Shown: piece after piece, positions 18,852-29,200 of the stretch
Numbering within the stretch: position 1 is the stretch's first letter
How the letters are laid out: every line of letters starts with the position of its first letter
From: a virus
IMG/VR virus record: IMGVR_UViG_3300029319_000035
Coordinates: 1-29,248 of that record
DNA: 29,248 nucleotides
Reading direction: 5' to 3' (one strand)
Made by a program: the position numbers and the translations under genes
The notes under the pieces: generated by a model
Told to the model about the DNA's origin: nothing
Database searches by the model: none
Seen by the model: the letters and a program-made list of their open reading frames with translations, nothing else

Positions 18852-19202
18852 TCAATTTGGATAATAATCGACTACAATATAGTCCCCGTTTTCTGGAGTG
18901 AATGTAGTCTGAAACGTTGTTTGTGAGTTTTCGGTTATTGATACGCCAGTAATTTGGCGCAAACCGTTCCAGTAAACTCGCAATGATCCAGATTGATATG
19001 CCTCAGGCACAGTAAAAGAGGTGGTCGATCCGTTTACCTGTGATGTCAGATTTGATTGTTTCAGCTCACGCATTGTGCCGTGTACAACCAGGTTTCCATC
19101 GATCGTCAGATTACCAGTAATTTTGGCAGTGTCTGATTGACCAATGACGCGACGTGTCACATTGGTGGAATCGTACCCAATCAGTTTATAGTCGTTAGGC
19201 AT
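18852..19202 (-). CDS. Small fibre-associated virion protein, 116 aa
   Basis: The N-terminal half (IGQSDTAKITGNLTIDGNLV) has the beta pattern of fibre shafts. The C-terminal half (VNGSTTSFTVPEAYQSGSLR and YWNGLRQITGVSI) corresponds to the C-terminal module of the fibre gene 17027-18844, aligning NGST-aromatic, L-R/E-V-Y/L-x-NGL. Such modules are common in tail tips and fibres. GGAGGG precedes ATG 19202 by five bases. It is likely a companion fibre or an adaptor; it ends seven bases before the large fibre gene begins. Confidence 0.75.
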   Translation of the reverse strand: MPNDYKLIGYDSTNVTRRVIGQSDTAKITGNLTIDGNLVVHGTMRELKQSNLTSQVNGSTTSFTVPEAYQSGSLRVYWNGLRQITGVSITENSQTTFQTTFTPENGDYIVVDYYPN

Positions 19203-19283
19203 AATCCCTCCAAATCATTGCAGAATTTGAAAGAACGATTACCATAATCTTGCACATAAACTGTTGAATGACAAACATAAGAC

Positions 19284-19724
19284 TCACCCAAGATAAACAA
19301 CAAATTGAAAGTTTAAAACAACGTCTGGAATTATGCTTTGGCCATTGGCCCCGTAGAGGTAGCCTATTTTAATAACGTTGCATCCAGAGGCTGTAGGGGC
19401 GGTCAGGGAGGCTACACCATTTGTATTCTGACTGAGGTAAACTGGCTTCCCATTATCACCTACAGCAGGCACTTGATCCATCCGAACGCGACATAGACCC
19501 TCTTGAACAATTTTAACTCGGTTGCCCTGTTTTTGAGTTTGCAGTGATATCCCAATAACTTGATTGGTAGCTACACGGGCACGCCGAACTTGACCAAAAA
19601 GCCCATCCGGAAAAAATGCTACAATATGACCCCTGAGGACATCTTCATTAATGTTAGCGTGGAATTCGACGTTTTCAGCAGAACCTGATTCTCCCCTGAA
19701 AAATTTGTTACGCTTGATACCCAC
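19284..19724 (-). CDS. Putative virion structural protein, 146 aa
   Basis: A beta-rich protein with sequence features of small capsid or DUF2190-like decoration proteins: LRGHIVAFFPDGLFGQVRRA, VIGISLQTQKQGNRVKIVQE, GKPVYLSQNTNGVASL and SGCNVIKIGYLYGANG. The assignment to a family is tentative. The start codon is GTG at 19724 (cac on the + strand) with GGGAG upstream. The 60 bases before it contain TATATATACAGTATAGGG, which might include a weak promoter. Position between fibre genes suggests a particle component, either a decoration protein or a fibre-attachment protein. Confidence 0.68.
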   Translation of the reverse strand: MGIKRNKFFRGESGSAENVEFHANINEDVLRGHIVAFFPDGLFGQVRRARVATNQVIGISLQTQKQGNRVKIVQEGLCRVRMDQVPAVGDNGKPVYLSQNTNGVASLTAPTASGCNVIKIGYLYGANGQSIIPDVVLNFQFVVYLG

Positions 19725-19784
19725 GTTTGCTCCCTGTAATCCCTATACTGTATATATACTCCTAAACCGGGATGCGCATCAAAA

Positions 19785-21959
19785 TTAGTGGAGAGCGGTC
19801 CAGCTACTGCCGTTATACACCATCAACTTGTTTGTGGTTGTATTGTACAAGATAAGTCCTGCAGCCGGACTTGAAATAGCGTTTTGCTGAGTTGTTGTCA
19901 TTTTTGGTGGCAGCAATCCTTTTGTTGTGGATACAATCTGTAGTATAGCACTCGCCTCATTTGGATTAGTACCAATACCAACGGCATTATCACCACCATT
20001 AGTCCGTATCAGATTGGGGAAACTATTTCCGTTGACGCGAAAATCAATGTCGACCCGACCTGTATTTGCCTCGATACAAAATGCTTGCGTTGCCCCTGCT
20101 GTGTCCTCCTTACCAATTCGAAGACACTCTACCTCGGCATTATTTACGAGCGCATTGAAAAGTATCTCTCCACTCTGCGCATTGCCAGAGGATGTTACAT
20201 CTGATGCCCGAGCAACGATTGACGCGTATTCCTTTGGATTAGGCGTTCCAGCATCATCTTCACCAAAGAAAGACAATTTACCTATTTCCATGTCATCAGA
20301 GGCGTGCCCCAGTTTGTTAAAACGAAGCATTGGCGGTTTGTCAGCTGAATCGTGTGAGTTAATCAGCTCAACCATCGGGTTTGTTTCCGCTGCTGTACTT
20401 TCAATGATTACAGATCCGTTGGAAGCTATGGCGTCATTTTTCATTTGCAGCAGGGTTGTACCAGTCGCTCCTGTATTGTCATTGGTAATGTCGATCAGTG
20501 AGCGCACACTGTTAGAAGATGAATCGGATTCAATTTTAAATACACTACCATCAGTCAAGGCATCTGCGGTTACAGTCATTACAGCACCTGTGGTCAATGC
20601 GTCCGCTGTAATGTCTATGACATTGGCTGTAGTCTGAGAGGCGTTGATATCAAGGCAAATTTTGTCGACATCTAACGCGTTGAGTTGTAGTAGTGGTACA
20701 CCAGTATCTGCATCTCCAGTGACCTCCAGAAGGGCCGCAGGACTATCTGTGCTCACACCAATAGATACTCTGTCAGTACTGGCCTCAGCAAAGATAAGAT
20801 TGGCATCATTGTTACCCTCGACACGAAAATCAACATCACCAGACAGGTCATTGATTACAAACTCATCTTGTGTACCCTCAGAGCATCTAGCTATCTCTAC
20901 ACCGCCAGCCTCAAACGCAATGATGTCTCCAGCGTTGAAAAAAACAATCCTGGTATCTGTGTCTCCATTGTGAGTGAGGTGTTTGTCAATCAATACATCA
21001 TTGGTTGACATTGTAATTGTTTTGTCATCAGATATGGTCAAGGCTGTAGCAAAACTATTAAGGGAGCTTCCGCCTGCACCTTCATTGGCCACCTGAAAGA
21101 TGATGTCTCCCCCAGCTCCAGAACCTTTACCTTGTCCACCCTGAATAGTCAGAGAGCCACCAGCAATGTTATTGGTTGTTCCGGCTGTGGTATTACCACC
21201 CCGAATGACAACGCTTGTACCAGCAACATTGTGAGCAGTATCAGAGGTGGTAAACAGGTCCATAGATGTAACGACCAGGTCTCCACTACCAAAAGCGACA
21301 TCAGATAAATCATCCAGCGCAGAAGCCCCGCCACCACCTGCTAATCCTGTACCAGAGGTAATCTGGATATCGTCACCTGCATCGGTTGTAAAATACAACT
21401 CATTAGGAGTCGCTGTCTTGACCCACAGCTGACCATACGCAGCAACGTCAGCATCGGCATTGGCTTTTTCTTTCAGAGACACAGAAGAATTAAATGTAGC
21501 TGACCCCGCCTCTGACATATCCAGTTTCAACGCTGTTACGCCACTACCACCATCATTACCAGAAAAAATCAGGTCCTTGTCTTGAGTTTCAATGTGTAGT
21601 GTTATGTCACCACTACTGTTCTCAAAATAGGCTCGAAGTGTCCCGCCTGTCAGGAACTTCCAAGTATTTCCGGCGGCATCCAAGTGGACATCATCTGCAG
21701 CATCCAGAATGAGGTCGCCACTTTGCCCGGTTGCGATGGTTGTGTGAGAATCGTTTGCCACTGTAAACGTAGCAAAGCTGTCTGAATCGTAGCTCAATTT
21801 GAGCTGCGTAGAGGTAGCCATTACCTCCAATTCAGAGTCAGGGTCAGCCACCCCTATACCAACTCGGTTTGAAGAATCTACATAGATTAAACCAGCATCA
21901 CCAACATCAACGGTAAGATCTGGAAAATCTGATACTAAATTTCCCTGGTTAATGCCCAT
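19785..21959 (-). CDS. Large beta-rich fibre-like virion protein, 724 aa
   Basis: A long Asp/Ser/Thr/Ala-rich protein with many short repeated strand-turn elements (VGIGVADPDSELEV, DLILDAADDVHLDA, ANVIDITADAL twice, RVSIGVSTDSP), typical of beta-helical or triple-stranded shafts. The C terminus (GLLPPKMTTTQQNAIS then GLILYNTTTNKLMVYNGSSW) is a familiar ending of phage fibre and bacterial adhesin-like proteins; the intramolecular chaperone that sometimes follows such a region is absent. AAGGGAT precedes ATG 21959. A role as a fibre or tail appendage is likely; a receptor is unknown. Confidence 0.82.
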   Translation of the reverse strand: MGINQGNLVSDFPDLTVDVGDAGLIYVDSSNRVGIGVADPDSELEVMATSTQLKLSYDSDSFATFTVANDSHTTIATGQSGDLILDAADDVHLDAAGNTWKFLTGGTLRAYFENSSGDITLHIETQDKDLIFSGNDGGSGVTALKLDMSEAGSATFNSSVSLKEKANADADVAAYGQLWVKTATPNELYFTTDAGDDIQITSGTGLAGGGGASALDDLSDVAFGSGDLVVTSMDLFTTSDTAHNVAGTSVVIRGGNTTAGTTNNIAGGSLTIQGGQGKGSGAGGDIIFQVANEGAGGSSLNSFATALTISDDKTITMSTNDVLIDKHLTHNGDTDTRIVFFNAGDIIAFEAGGVEIARCSEGTQDEFVINDLSGDVDFRVEGNNDANLIFAEASTDRVSIGVSTDSPAALLEVTGDADTGVPLLQLNALDVDKICLDINASQTTANVIDITADALTTGAVMTVTADALTDGSVFKIESDSSSNSVRSLIDITNDNTGATGTTLLQMKNDAIASNGSVIIESTAAETNPMVELINSHDSADKPPMLRFNKLGHASDDMEIGKLSFFGEDDAGTPNPKEYASIVARASDVTSSGNAQSGEILFNALVNNAEVECLRIGKEDTAGATQAFCIEANTGRVDIDFRVNGNSFPNLIRTNGGDNAVGIGTNPNEASAILQIVSTTKGLLPPKMTTTQQNAISSPAAGLILYNTTTNKLMVYNGSSWTALH

Positions 21960-21962
21960 TTT

Positions 21963-22427
21963 TTATCCCTTTGATAACTCATACCAAAACAGTCGTGCTC
22001 TGTGTAAAATTGGATTACTGAGATTGAAATTACGAGTAGTAACCCAGCAATGTATGGTATTTGCTGAACCATCTGAAGGTAGGCTCGGGACCATATCCAT
22101 ATCAATGGCAGCCATATAATAGTCCGTCGTAGTGGTACGTCGAGCAACCATTCTTATAGCCGCACTTGGACCTGCACATATATCATTGCCATCAGAATCC
22201 CAAGTGAAGAAAACTTTGCATTCTCGGTCTGTCTGATTGGCTGTATCGTCTTCAATAATAATTTCCAGATGACTCCAGCGCACTCCTCCAGTTGGTAAAC
22301 CAATTGCAGAGGTTGCCGTGGTGTCAGCATTGAGAGTTACCTTGACGAAGGTGTTACCGAACGTGGTAACACCCCCAGCCGAAGTTAGCGTTACGTTTTC
22401 GCTGTTTTGTAAAAATCCACTAGCCAT
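21963..22427 (-). CDS. Virion protein of unknown detail, 154 aa
   Basis: The protein is beta-rich with an acidic central loop (IIIEDDTANQTDRECKVFFT) and an aromatic C terminus (RLFWYELSKG). It has AGGAGG before ATG 22427 at ideal spacing and lies three bases before the large fibre gene, so they are probably in one mRNA. No family is recognised. Location and composition suggest a small structural or fibre-connector component. Confidence 0.68.
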   Translation of the reverse strand: MASGFLQNSENVTLTSAGGVTTFGNTFVKVTLNADTTATSAIGLPTGGVRWSHLEIIIEDDTANQTDRECKVFFTWDSDGNDICAGPSAAIRMVARRTTTTDYYMAAIDMDMVPSLPSDGSANTIHCWVTTRNFNLSNPILHRARLFWYELSKG

Positions 22428-22454
22428 ACTAGCCTCCTATTGAGATTAAGAAGG

Positions 22455-23192
22455 TTAGCTACGTTCCCAAAGGACTGAAATATAGTCAATGTCGACTTGT
22501 GGTACAGTTGTACCGCTCGATTTTTGAATTTCAACTATTGGCTGTAAATAATCCGCTGCTGCCATTTGACTAACATCAAAAGTAGTAGATTTCAGTTGTC
22601 TTACTCCATCAATAAAAAATTTAACATCTGATAAATCACTCATATCAATTTTAAATTTGTAGTAAGTTCCACTAACCCAGTCTGATGTTGTATCTTGATC
22701 AGATGTGTCAGTAACACCATCATCAGTATCAATAAGGATATTGTTGTTAGCTCCTGTCCATTTGAATAAACAATGATCAGCAATGTCACCAACAGTATCG
22801 TTTCTGGCAGAAGCCAACCCAATAATTAATGTTTCAGCAGCATTTGGTGAAGCAGTTGTAATTGCAACTCTTGCTTCAAAAATTGGTTTTTTCGTAGGAG
22901 ATATGCAACAGTCATCACCAAGATAAACAGCACATCTTTCGGCTTCTGAAGTTGAAGCTAATTTCATTCTATAAACACCATCTGCAAGAGGTTGGTGCGC
23001 TAGAGTTGGTGTGCCTGATGATGAATCGTCATGTTGTACAAATCCTGAGCCAGATGCAGGTAAAGCTCCACCACCGATAAAGTCAGAAAAAATTTGAACG
23101 TGGTCACCAACACTTCGTGTGTACCATCCCTTTTCACTAACAGCGTCGTGCTGAAGTCGGTTGCCATTCATTAATTGTGGAATCTGTGACAT
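22455..23192 (-). CDS. Lectin-like (concanavalin A fold) virion protein, 245 aa
   Basis: The strand pattern and sequence (YRMKLASTSEAERCAVYLGD, IFEARVAITTAS, LIIGLASARND, YYKFKIDMSDLSDVKFFIDG) resemble concanavalin A-like jelly-roll domains found in phage proteins that bind glycans or decorate capsids and tails. The C terminus ends in VDIDYISVLWERS, the usual final strand. ATAGGAG precedes ATG 23192. A carbohydrate-binding, adsorption-related role is likely but inferred. It is immediately upstream of the fibre genes and downstream of the polyprotein. Confidence 0.75.
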   Translation of the reverse strand: MSQIPQLMNGNRLQHDAVSEKGWYTRSVGDHVQIFSDFIGGGALPASGSGFVQHDDSSSGTPTLAHQPLADGVYRMKLASTSEAERCAVYLGDDCCISPTKKPIFEARVAITTASPNAAETLIIGLASARNDTVGDIADHCLFKWTGANNNILIDTDDGVTDTSDQDTTSDWVSGTYYKFKIDMSDLSDVKFFIDGVRQLKSTTFDVSQMAAADYLQPIVEIQKSSGTTVPQVDIDYISVLWERS

Positions 23193-23234
23193 AATAATCT
23201 CCTATAGGTTGTCGTCTATATCTTAATTTAAATT

Positions 23235-26200
23235 TTACTGTAGGTCACCAGATTTTTCTTCTGCTTCCCTTAGTTCTTGGCGAACCCCTCTAATTACTCT
23301 CAACTGCTCTACCAGCTCAGTTCGCAACGCTTTCGGCGGAACGGACATAACTTCCAAGAAAGATTCAAAATCAGTGTAACCAAGACGGGTTTCAGAAGGC
23401 TCACCCAAAACTTTACTTTTGAAAGTGCTTGTTAAAAACCTAGTTTGTTTCTGTGGTCTACCAAATACTAGATTCGTTCCTGGAAACGAAGTAAGCGTTT
23501 CCAAAGAAAGGTAGTATAGAAATACATCTATAGTTTCTTCGGGAACATAAAAGATATCATCACCACGAACAGAATCTTCATACTCATACTTTCTTCTTTT
23601 CATATTGATAAATCCTTTCGTGTTCGTTGGATTTTCACTTGAAAAATTAAACAATGGATACAGCTTGTTCATAGCTTCCATCTGTCTCTGCGAAACTCTA
23701 ATTTGGCTAAGATCCATATTGTTAAACAGTTGCTTGGACATAGCCAATTCAAACACCATCTTGATAAGTGGTGTACTCTGATTTACAGCATATGCTGCAG
23801 TACCACCTAACAAATTCTTTAATACGTCTTCATAGAAGAACTCTTTTGCTGTTCCACCTTGGAGGGCTTTTTGTAGTCCACCGCGCATCATTTCTACAAA
23901 TGGAGCAACCATCATTGCGGAATCAGCAACACCAACCATAGGCCAAATATGAACCTTTTGACCGTATACGTCTTCATAATACCAAACGTCGTGAGGCTCT
24001 TGAAAATCAAAAACACCGCCCTTAGACATTATTCTTGGTCTAAGATAATCAGGTAGCATTCTATACTCGTATCCTCTTTCGTCTTGAGATGTAGCTTCCC
24101 TTTGCGAGTTCCGGATAAAACGGAGAACACCCATAACCCTTGCAGGATTGTTCATTAAGGCCCTGGTAACTTGAATTTGGTTTTTTCTCATATACGCGTA
24201 GAATAAAAAGACTTGTCGTAAATATGTCTTCTCAAAATCAGTTAAAGCAGCGTAATCATAGTATGTATCACGTACGACCTTTGCGGCTTCTGCTCCTGAT
24301 TTCCCCTTGTTTATCTCATCCATAAACAATGCAAATCTGAATATATTGTCTGTAGCTGCAGCCAATTCTGACCAAAAGTCTACATATGCTTCACCAAGGG
24401 CGTAGAGCTTATACAATCCTTTTGGATTCTTTTGTCTCAAATCGTCGATAACACTTTGTCCCAGCTCCGTAGTAATGAAAGAGCCTCCAATACCGTGCTT
24501 CTGAGCTTCGTTGGCTAAACTTTCAGCTGTCCATATTCGGCCATCATCTGTAACCATAACTCGACCTTTATGGTGACCGCGCTTTCCATATTCAAAAACA
24601 CTTATCTCTTTTGGGTGTAAGAACGAAAGACCTTGCAAGTAAATGTCAACATTCAACACAGCCGTTGCAAAGTTAGAACTTATTCCTTTTATTCCTCCAT
24701 CTAAGAAGCCTTGAAACAAAGCCCCAAACATATTGTTTACGTAGTAAGCAGCAGTTCCCACAAGGAATCCAGTAGTAACCAATCGCTTCTTCATTCTGTG
24801 GTAGGCTTCAAAAACATTAAGAATGTTATTAAATGGATTACCTGAAAACCGTTGGGCTGGGTTTACTAGTCTTGAAATCGTATACGCACACACTGTAAGA
24901 GCGTCATTTACAAATTCTCTAATTGGTTTGGCTGGCTCAAGTTTTTCAGTGAGTCGTTCAGAAGCGGTTTGTGTCCTCATCTCCTTCTTTAATTCTTTAA
25001 AATACTCTCGTATTGTAAAATAGCCTTTTTCAGCTTTCGCTTGATCAATACGAGTTTTCAAGTACTGTGATGACAATTCAGCCTCAGCTAGTTGTTCTTT
25101 TGCATTTAAAGCAAAATCAAGGTCTTCATATATCGTGGTGTTAGGATCGCCACTTTTTTCAACAAGTTTGCTTTTAATGTTGTCCATTAGTCGTTGTGTG
25201 TTCGGAAACCTTGCTTCTAGTGACTCACCTAAAATCTCTTTGAGGTATTTTTGAGTTTCAAGTGCAAACTGAGTATCAATGTCTTCAACCAGTTCAGTGT
25301 TTTTAGACTCAATGTCAAATTCCTTTATCGACCTTCTAAGAGCAGGGTAGTCTGGATTTTGCTCTATAATATATTGAGTTACAAGGTGATGTAAATCTTT
25401 TGCATCAAGTTGAGGATACATCTTTAAAATTTCCTCAACCATTCTTTCCTTAATGATTTCCGACCTGGCTAAATTTTGTTGTTGCCTTTTTGTGTTGCTT
25501 TTTCTTTCAGCAAGCTCTTTTGGAGTAATTCTGGTTTTGTCTTTTGCAACTCCCAATGGCGAAACTTGCTCAGTTAGATTCAACATAATGTCATCTAGTC
25601 CAGTTGGAACAATATATTCAATCCCATCAGGGGAGGTATAACGTTGCATCTTTTTTCCTGAACTAGGTTCAATACCATATGTAGATATAATTTCACCGGC
25701 CACCTGTGTAGCCGCTATATCTAACTCTAAGAGTTCAGCATTTTCTCTTTGAGGCGGCACTAGAAATTTTCTATCTGCTGACAACAAACGAGAGTTTGGT
25801 GTGAGATTTATCCATTTATTAATTATTTGTTCTACCTTATCAATAAAGATGCTCTCTTCTACTAAAGGCTCAAAACCAATTTCTATAAGTTTCTCACGAG
25901 CCGCTTTTTGTAAATCACCATAAACGTGGATTTCAGCGATTTTACGTGAAGCCTCAGCTAGTTTTTCCTCAGCCATCAAACGAACAATCATTTCTGACAT
26001 CACCATCCCCAAATCAATTTTTGGAGTTTGAGAAAGTTTTACATCTCCACTGTCTATGCCCATTCCAATCAATGTTCTTCTGAAATAGGTTTCATCCATT
26101 GGAGCTTTGGTGGTTATTTCATTGGCGTATTTTACAATCTCTTCTGGTGTAAGCTTATCAAGATCTTTCTTAATTTTTAACGTTTTCTTCAGGTCTTCTG

Positions 26201-29200
26201 CAGCGTTAATGTTGGCACTGGATTCATTCTTAAAAGACTCCTTGAATCCAAACTGTCTATATATATTTACCAAGTCCTGAGGTGTCCATTCTTGTCCATT
26301 TATAGGCTCTTCCACAGAGTATTTAGTGGGGTTCTGCATTCTTTTTAAATCCAAGTCGCCAGGAGCAATCTTACCTTGGAAGAACAAAGTGTACGCAGTA
26401 TACAAGTCCTGAGAGCTTAATTCACCTGACGACAGTTCTTGCTTACCAACAGCAGCCTTGTAAACAATTTCCCCTCTTCTTTTAACTTGAAAGTCTTTTC
26501 TTTCTAGAGCTGTCAAAAGTATTGATATGTTTGCTGTGACTTGCTTCTTCTGGTCAGGAGACAAACTCATATTTGAGTTGTATGTCCCCAAAAACACTCC
26601 CAACTCTTCTGACGCCACTTCCTCGGCCAAGGTCAAATCAAAACCTATAATACTTTTGACTTCGTTAAAAAATCCATTTGCCCAAGTATCAATGCTTAGA
26701 ACATCTCGAGTTGAAGCTATTCTTCTGTAAATAGAAACTATTTTGTCTTGGGCTTCTTCTATCGCTGTTATTTCCTTTTTAGTCAACTCTAAAGTCTCAT
26801 TTTCGTCTCTGTCGAGAAGGTATTCTTTCAGAACCTGAAACTCCTTTGGAGCAGACTCTCCAGCAACATCAATAGCATCCATCATCGTTCGAAGCTTTAA
26901 AAGAGCATCTTTGTCTTCTAAAGCAAGCTCAAAATTCTTATCCATCATTCCTGATTTGATACCTTTAATTCTGTTTACAATGTTACGTAGCTGAGGAACT
27001 TTAACAGGATCAACAGGTGGATTGAACATCCTTTGTAGGTTTCGCCCTATCTGTACCATTGGCACACCAATCTTTCGAAGATTCTTACGCTTGGATTCTG
27101 TTAGGTTAGAACCAAAAATAGAATCAGCATAACCAATAGCCTGCTCAGAGTTTTGTTTGTCAATTAAGTTCAACACAGTTTCAATGTCTTGTGGAAGTTT
27201 TCTTAACCCTGCCTGTAGCTCGATTAAAACCTCTACAATTCTAGGATCTAGTTTCTGTTCAGTAGCAATCGCCTCTAAGCTTTTACCAGGTAAACTTGCA
27301 ACAATAGATGGGTTGTAGTTTTCAACAACTATATCAGCAACCGTGCGTATATTTTGAACTGTTGACCTTGCAATACGCCCACCAATTGCGTCAGGAATCA
27401 ATCTTGCAAGCCCATCGACGACGTTGTACAACGCACTTGTCGAAGTGCGTTCAAGAGCATTGCTTCGCTTTGCCGATATGGGAGCAGCATTATCAATTAT
27501 CGCTGGTCTTATGATATCTCCGATATCAGTCAAATATATCTTTACCCTGCCATCTCCACGTTTAGTGTCTTTAACACGACGAACAAAGCCAGCATCTAAC
27601 AATTGACGACCGGGAAGAGAGTGTGTTTTGTCAATGAAGTCGTCTAAACGAGCCTTCACTTCTGGGCCAAAAGTTACAAATGGCTGATTGAGTTTTTCTT
27701 GTTGCTCTCTGGTCATATCGAAAATGTTTTCTACATTGTCATACTTTGCTTCAGTTCCAAACTTCTCGGCTACTTGATCCATTGTTTGACCAAAGATTTT
27801 TTCCATCTTAATTCTTGCTCTGGCAGAGTACTCCTCTCGATCTTCAGCCCTTACAATTGTTCTTTGGGTTAAAGCGTGGTAATCAAAGCGTGTGTTTGCT
27901 TGTATGTGTCTGTAGTCAGCATAAGCCTCTATTCTTGCATAGAAGTCAAGTTTATCAATGGGCTTACCCTCTTTTACAAGTTGCAAAAAGGCAATGTCTA
28001 TTTCTTCGCCTGTTACTTCTTCTGGCCTGATATCATTAACATCTCTGTTCTCCCTTTGAGCAATGTTCTCTTTTGCTCTTTGGCGAGAAGGTCTTAGCTT
28101 TTCTGGATAGTTTATAGAAGGATACAAACTAGGCCGTAAGTCATTTAACAGCTCATCACGACTGGTTTTGTAGACCCTCTGACTAACTTTTGACAACGCC
28201 CTCTTGGTTTTGTTTTTCTCTTCTGCTTGTAAGATACCAAGTTCTTGAAACACCTCAACGGTTTCTAGATACGCGTTTCGAAAGTTTACAGGACTCTCTG
28301 CTGTTGATTTTAAAAGACCCTCTATTGCATCTGAATTGATAACTCCCTCTAGTTTCTGTCTTTGCTCTGCAATGCGATCCTCATTTAAAGATCGAGTGGC
28401 CGTTTCAGCTTGTCGAGTAATTTGTTTTGTTGGGTTAATTTTCAAAAGCTTTTTAAGGCCCTCTGGCATATTGCTTTTAGCACCTCGAGCAATCCTGGAA
28501 TTTAAGGCTAGGTTTAATGCAGTCTTGAAAGATTCAGTAAATCGTCTTATGCCTTCTTGTAAAACAGGATCGCCCGAGTTTTTTTCTGACATCTGAGTGT
28601 ATTCCCAAGCATCAGCAAATTCCTCTTCCCCTTTCCTAGTCATTCTGCGTTGTCCATTTTGAACAACGTGATCGAAGTATTTGGCTATTTGGTTGTATGT
28701 ATCAGGGTCTAAGAGGCTTCTTACAAGGTGACCGTGCTCGTGGAAAAAGGTTGTGATATCATAGTCTTTACCAAGTTGAATTCTAACTATGTCACCAGTG
28801 TTTACAAATGTCCCAAGTACTGTGTCTTCTTCCTTCTTGGTAAGGCGATTTTTCATTAAGAATTTGTTTTGTTCTGCTTCTGTCATCACTCCAGTGTATC
28901 GACTTACATCTATATCGTAGTCAACTGGCAGTATTGGTTCACCTGATATAAACTCTTGCTTGTTCAAAACTTCAGTTAAAAAGTTTGTGGCTCTGTCGTC
29001 AGGTATTTGTTGTAGAACTGATTTCAAAACTTGTAGCTGGTGTTCGTTCAATGGCTTTGGATTTAGCTCAAAAGCGGCTCTAAATTGCGTCAATGCTTTT
29101 TGCAGCCCCTGAGGTACAGTCATCAACCGTAAAAGGAAATTAAAGACTTCACTGCCCATTCGTGTATCGATTTCTTGAAACCCTGCATACATAGCATTCT

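Noticed and set aside
19927-20637. A 236-codon frame antisense to the large fibre gene
   Set aside because: It mirrors the codon bias of the fibre gene, lacks a ribosome site and has Ser/Leu-rich shadow composition.
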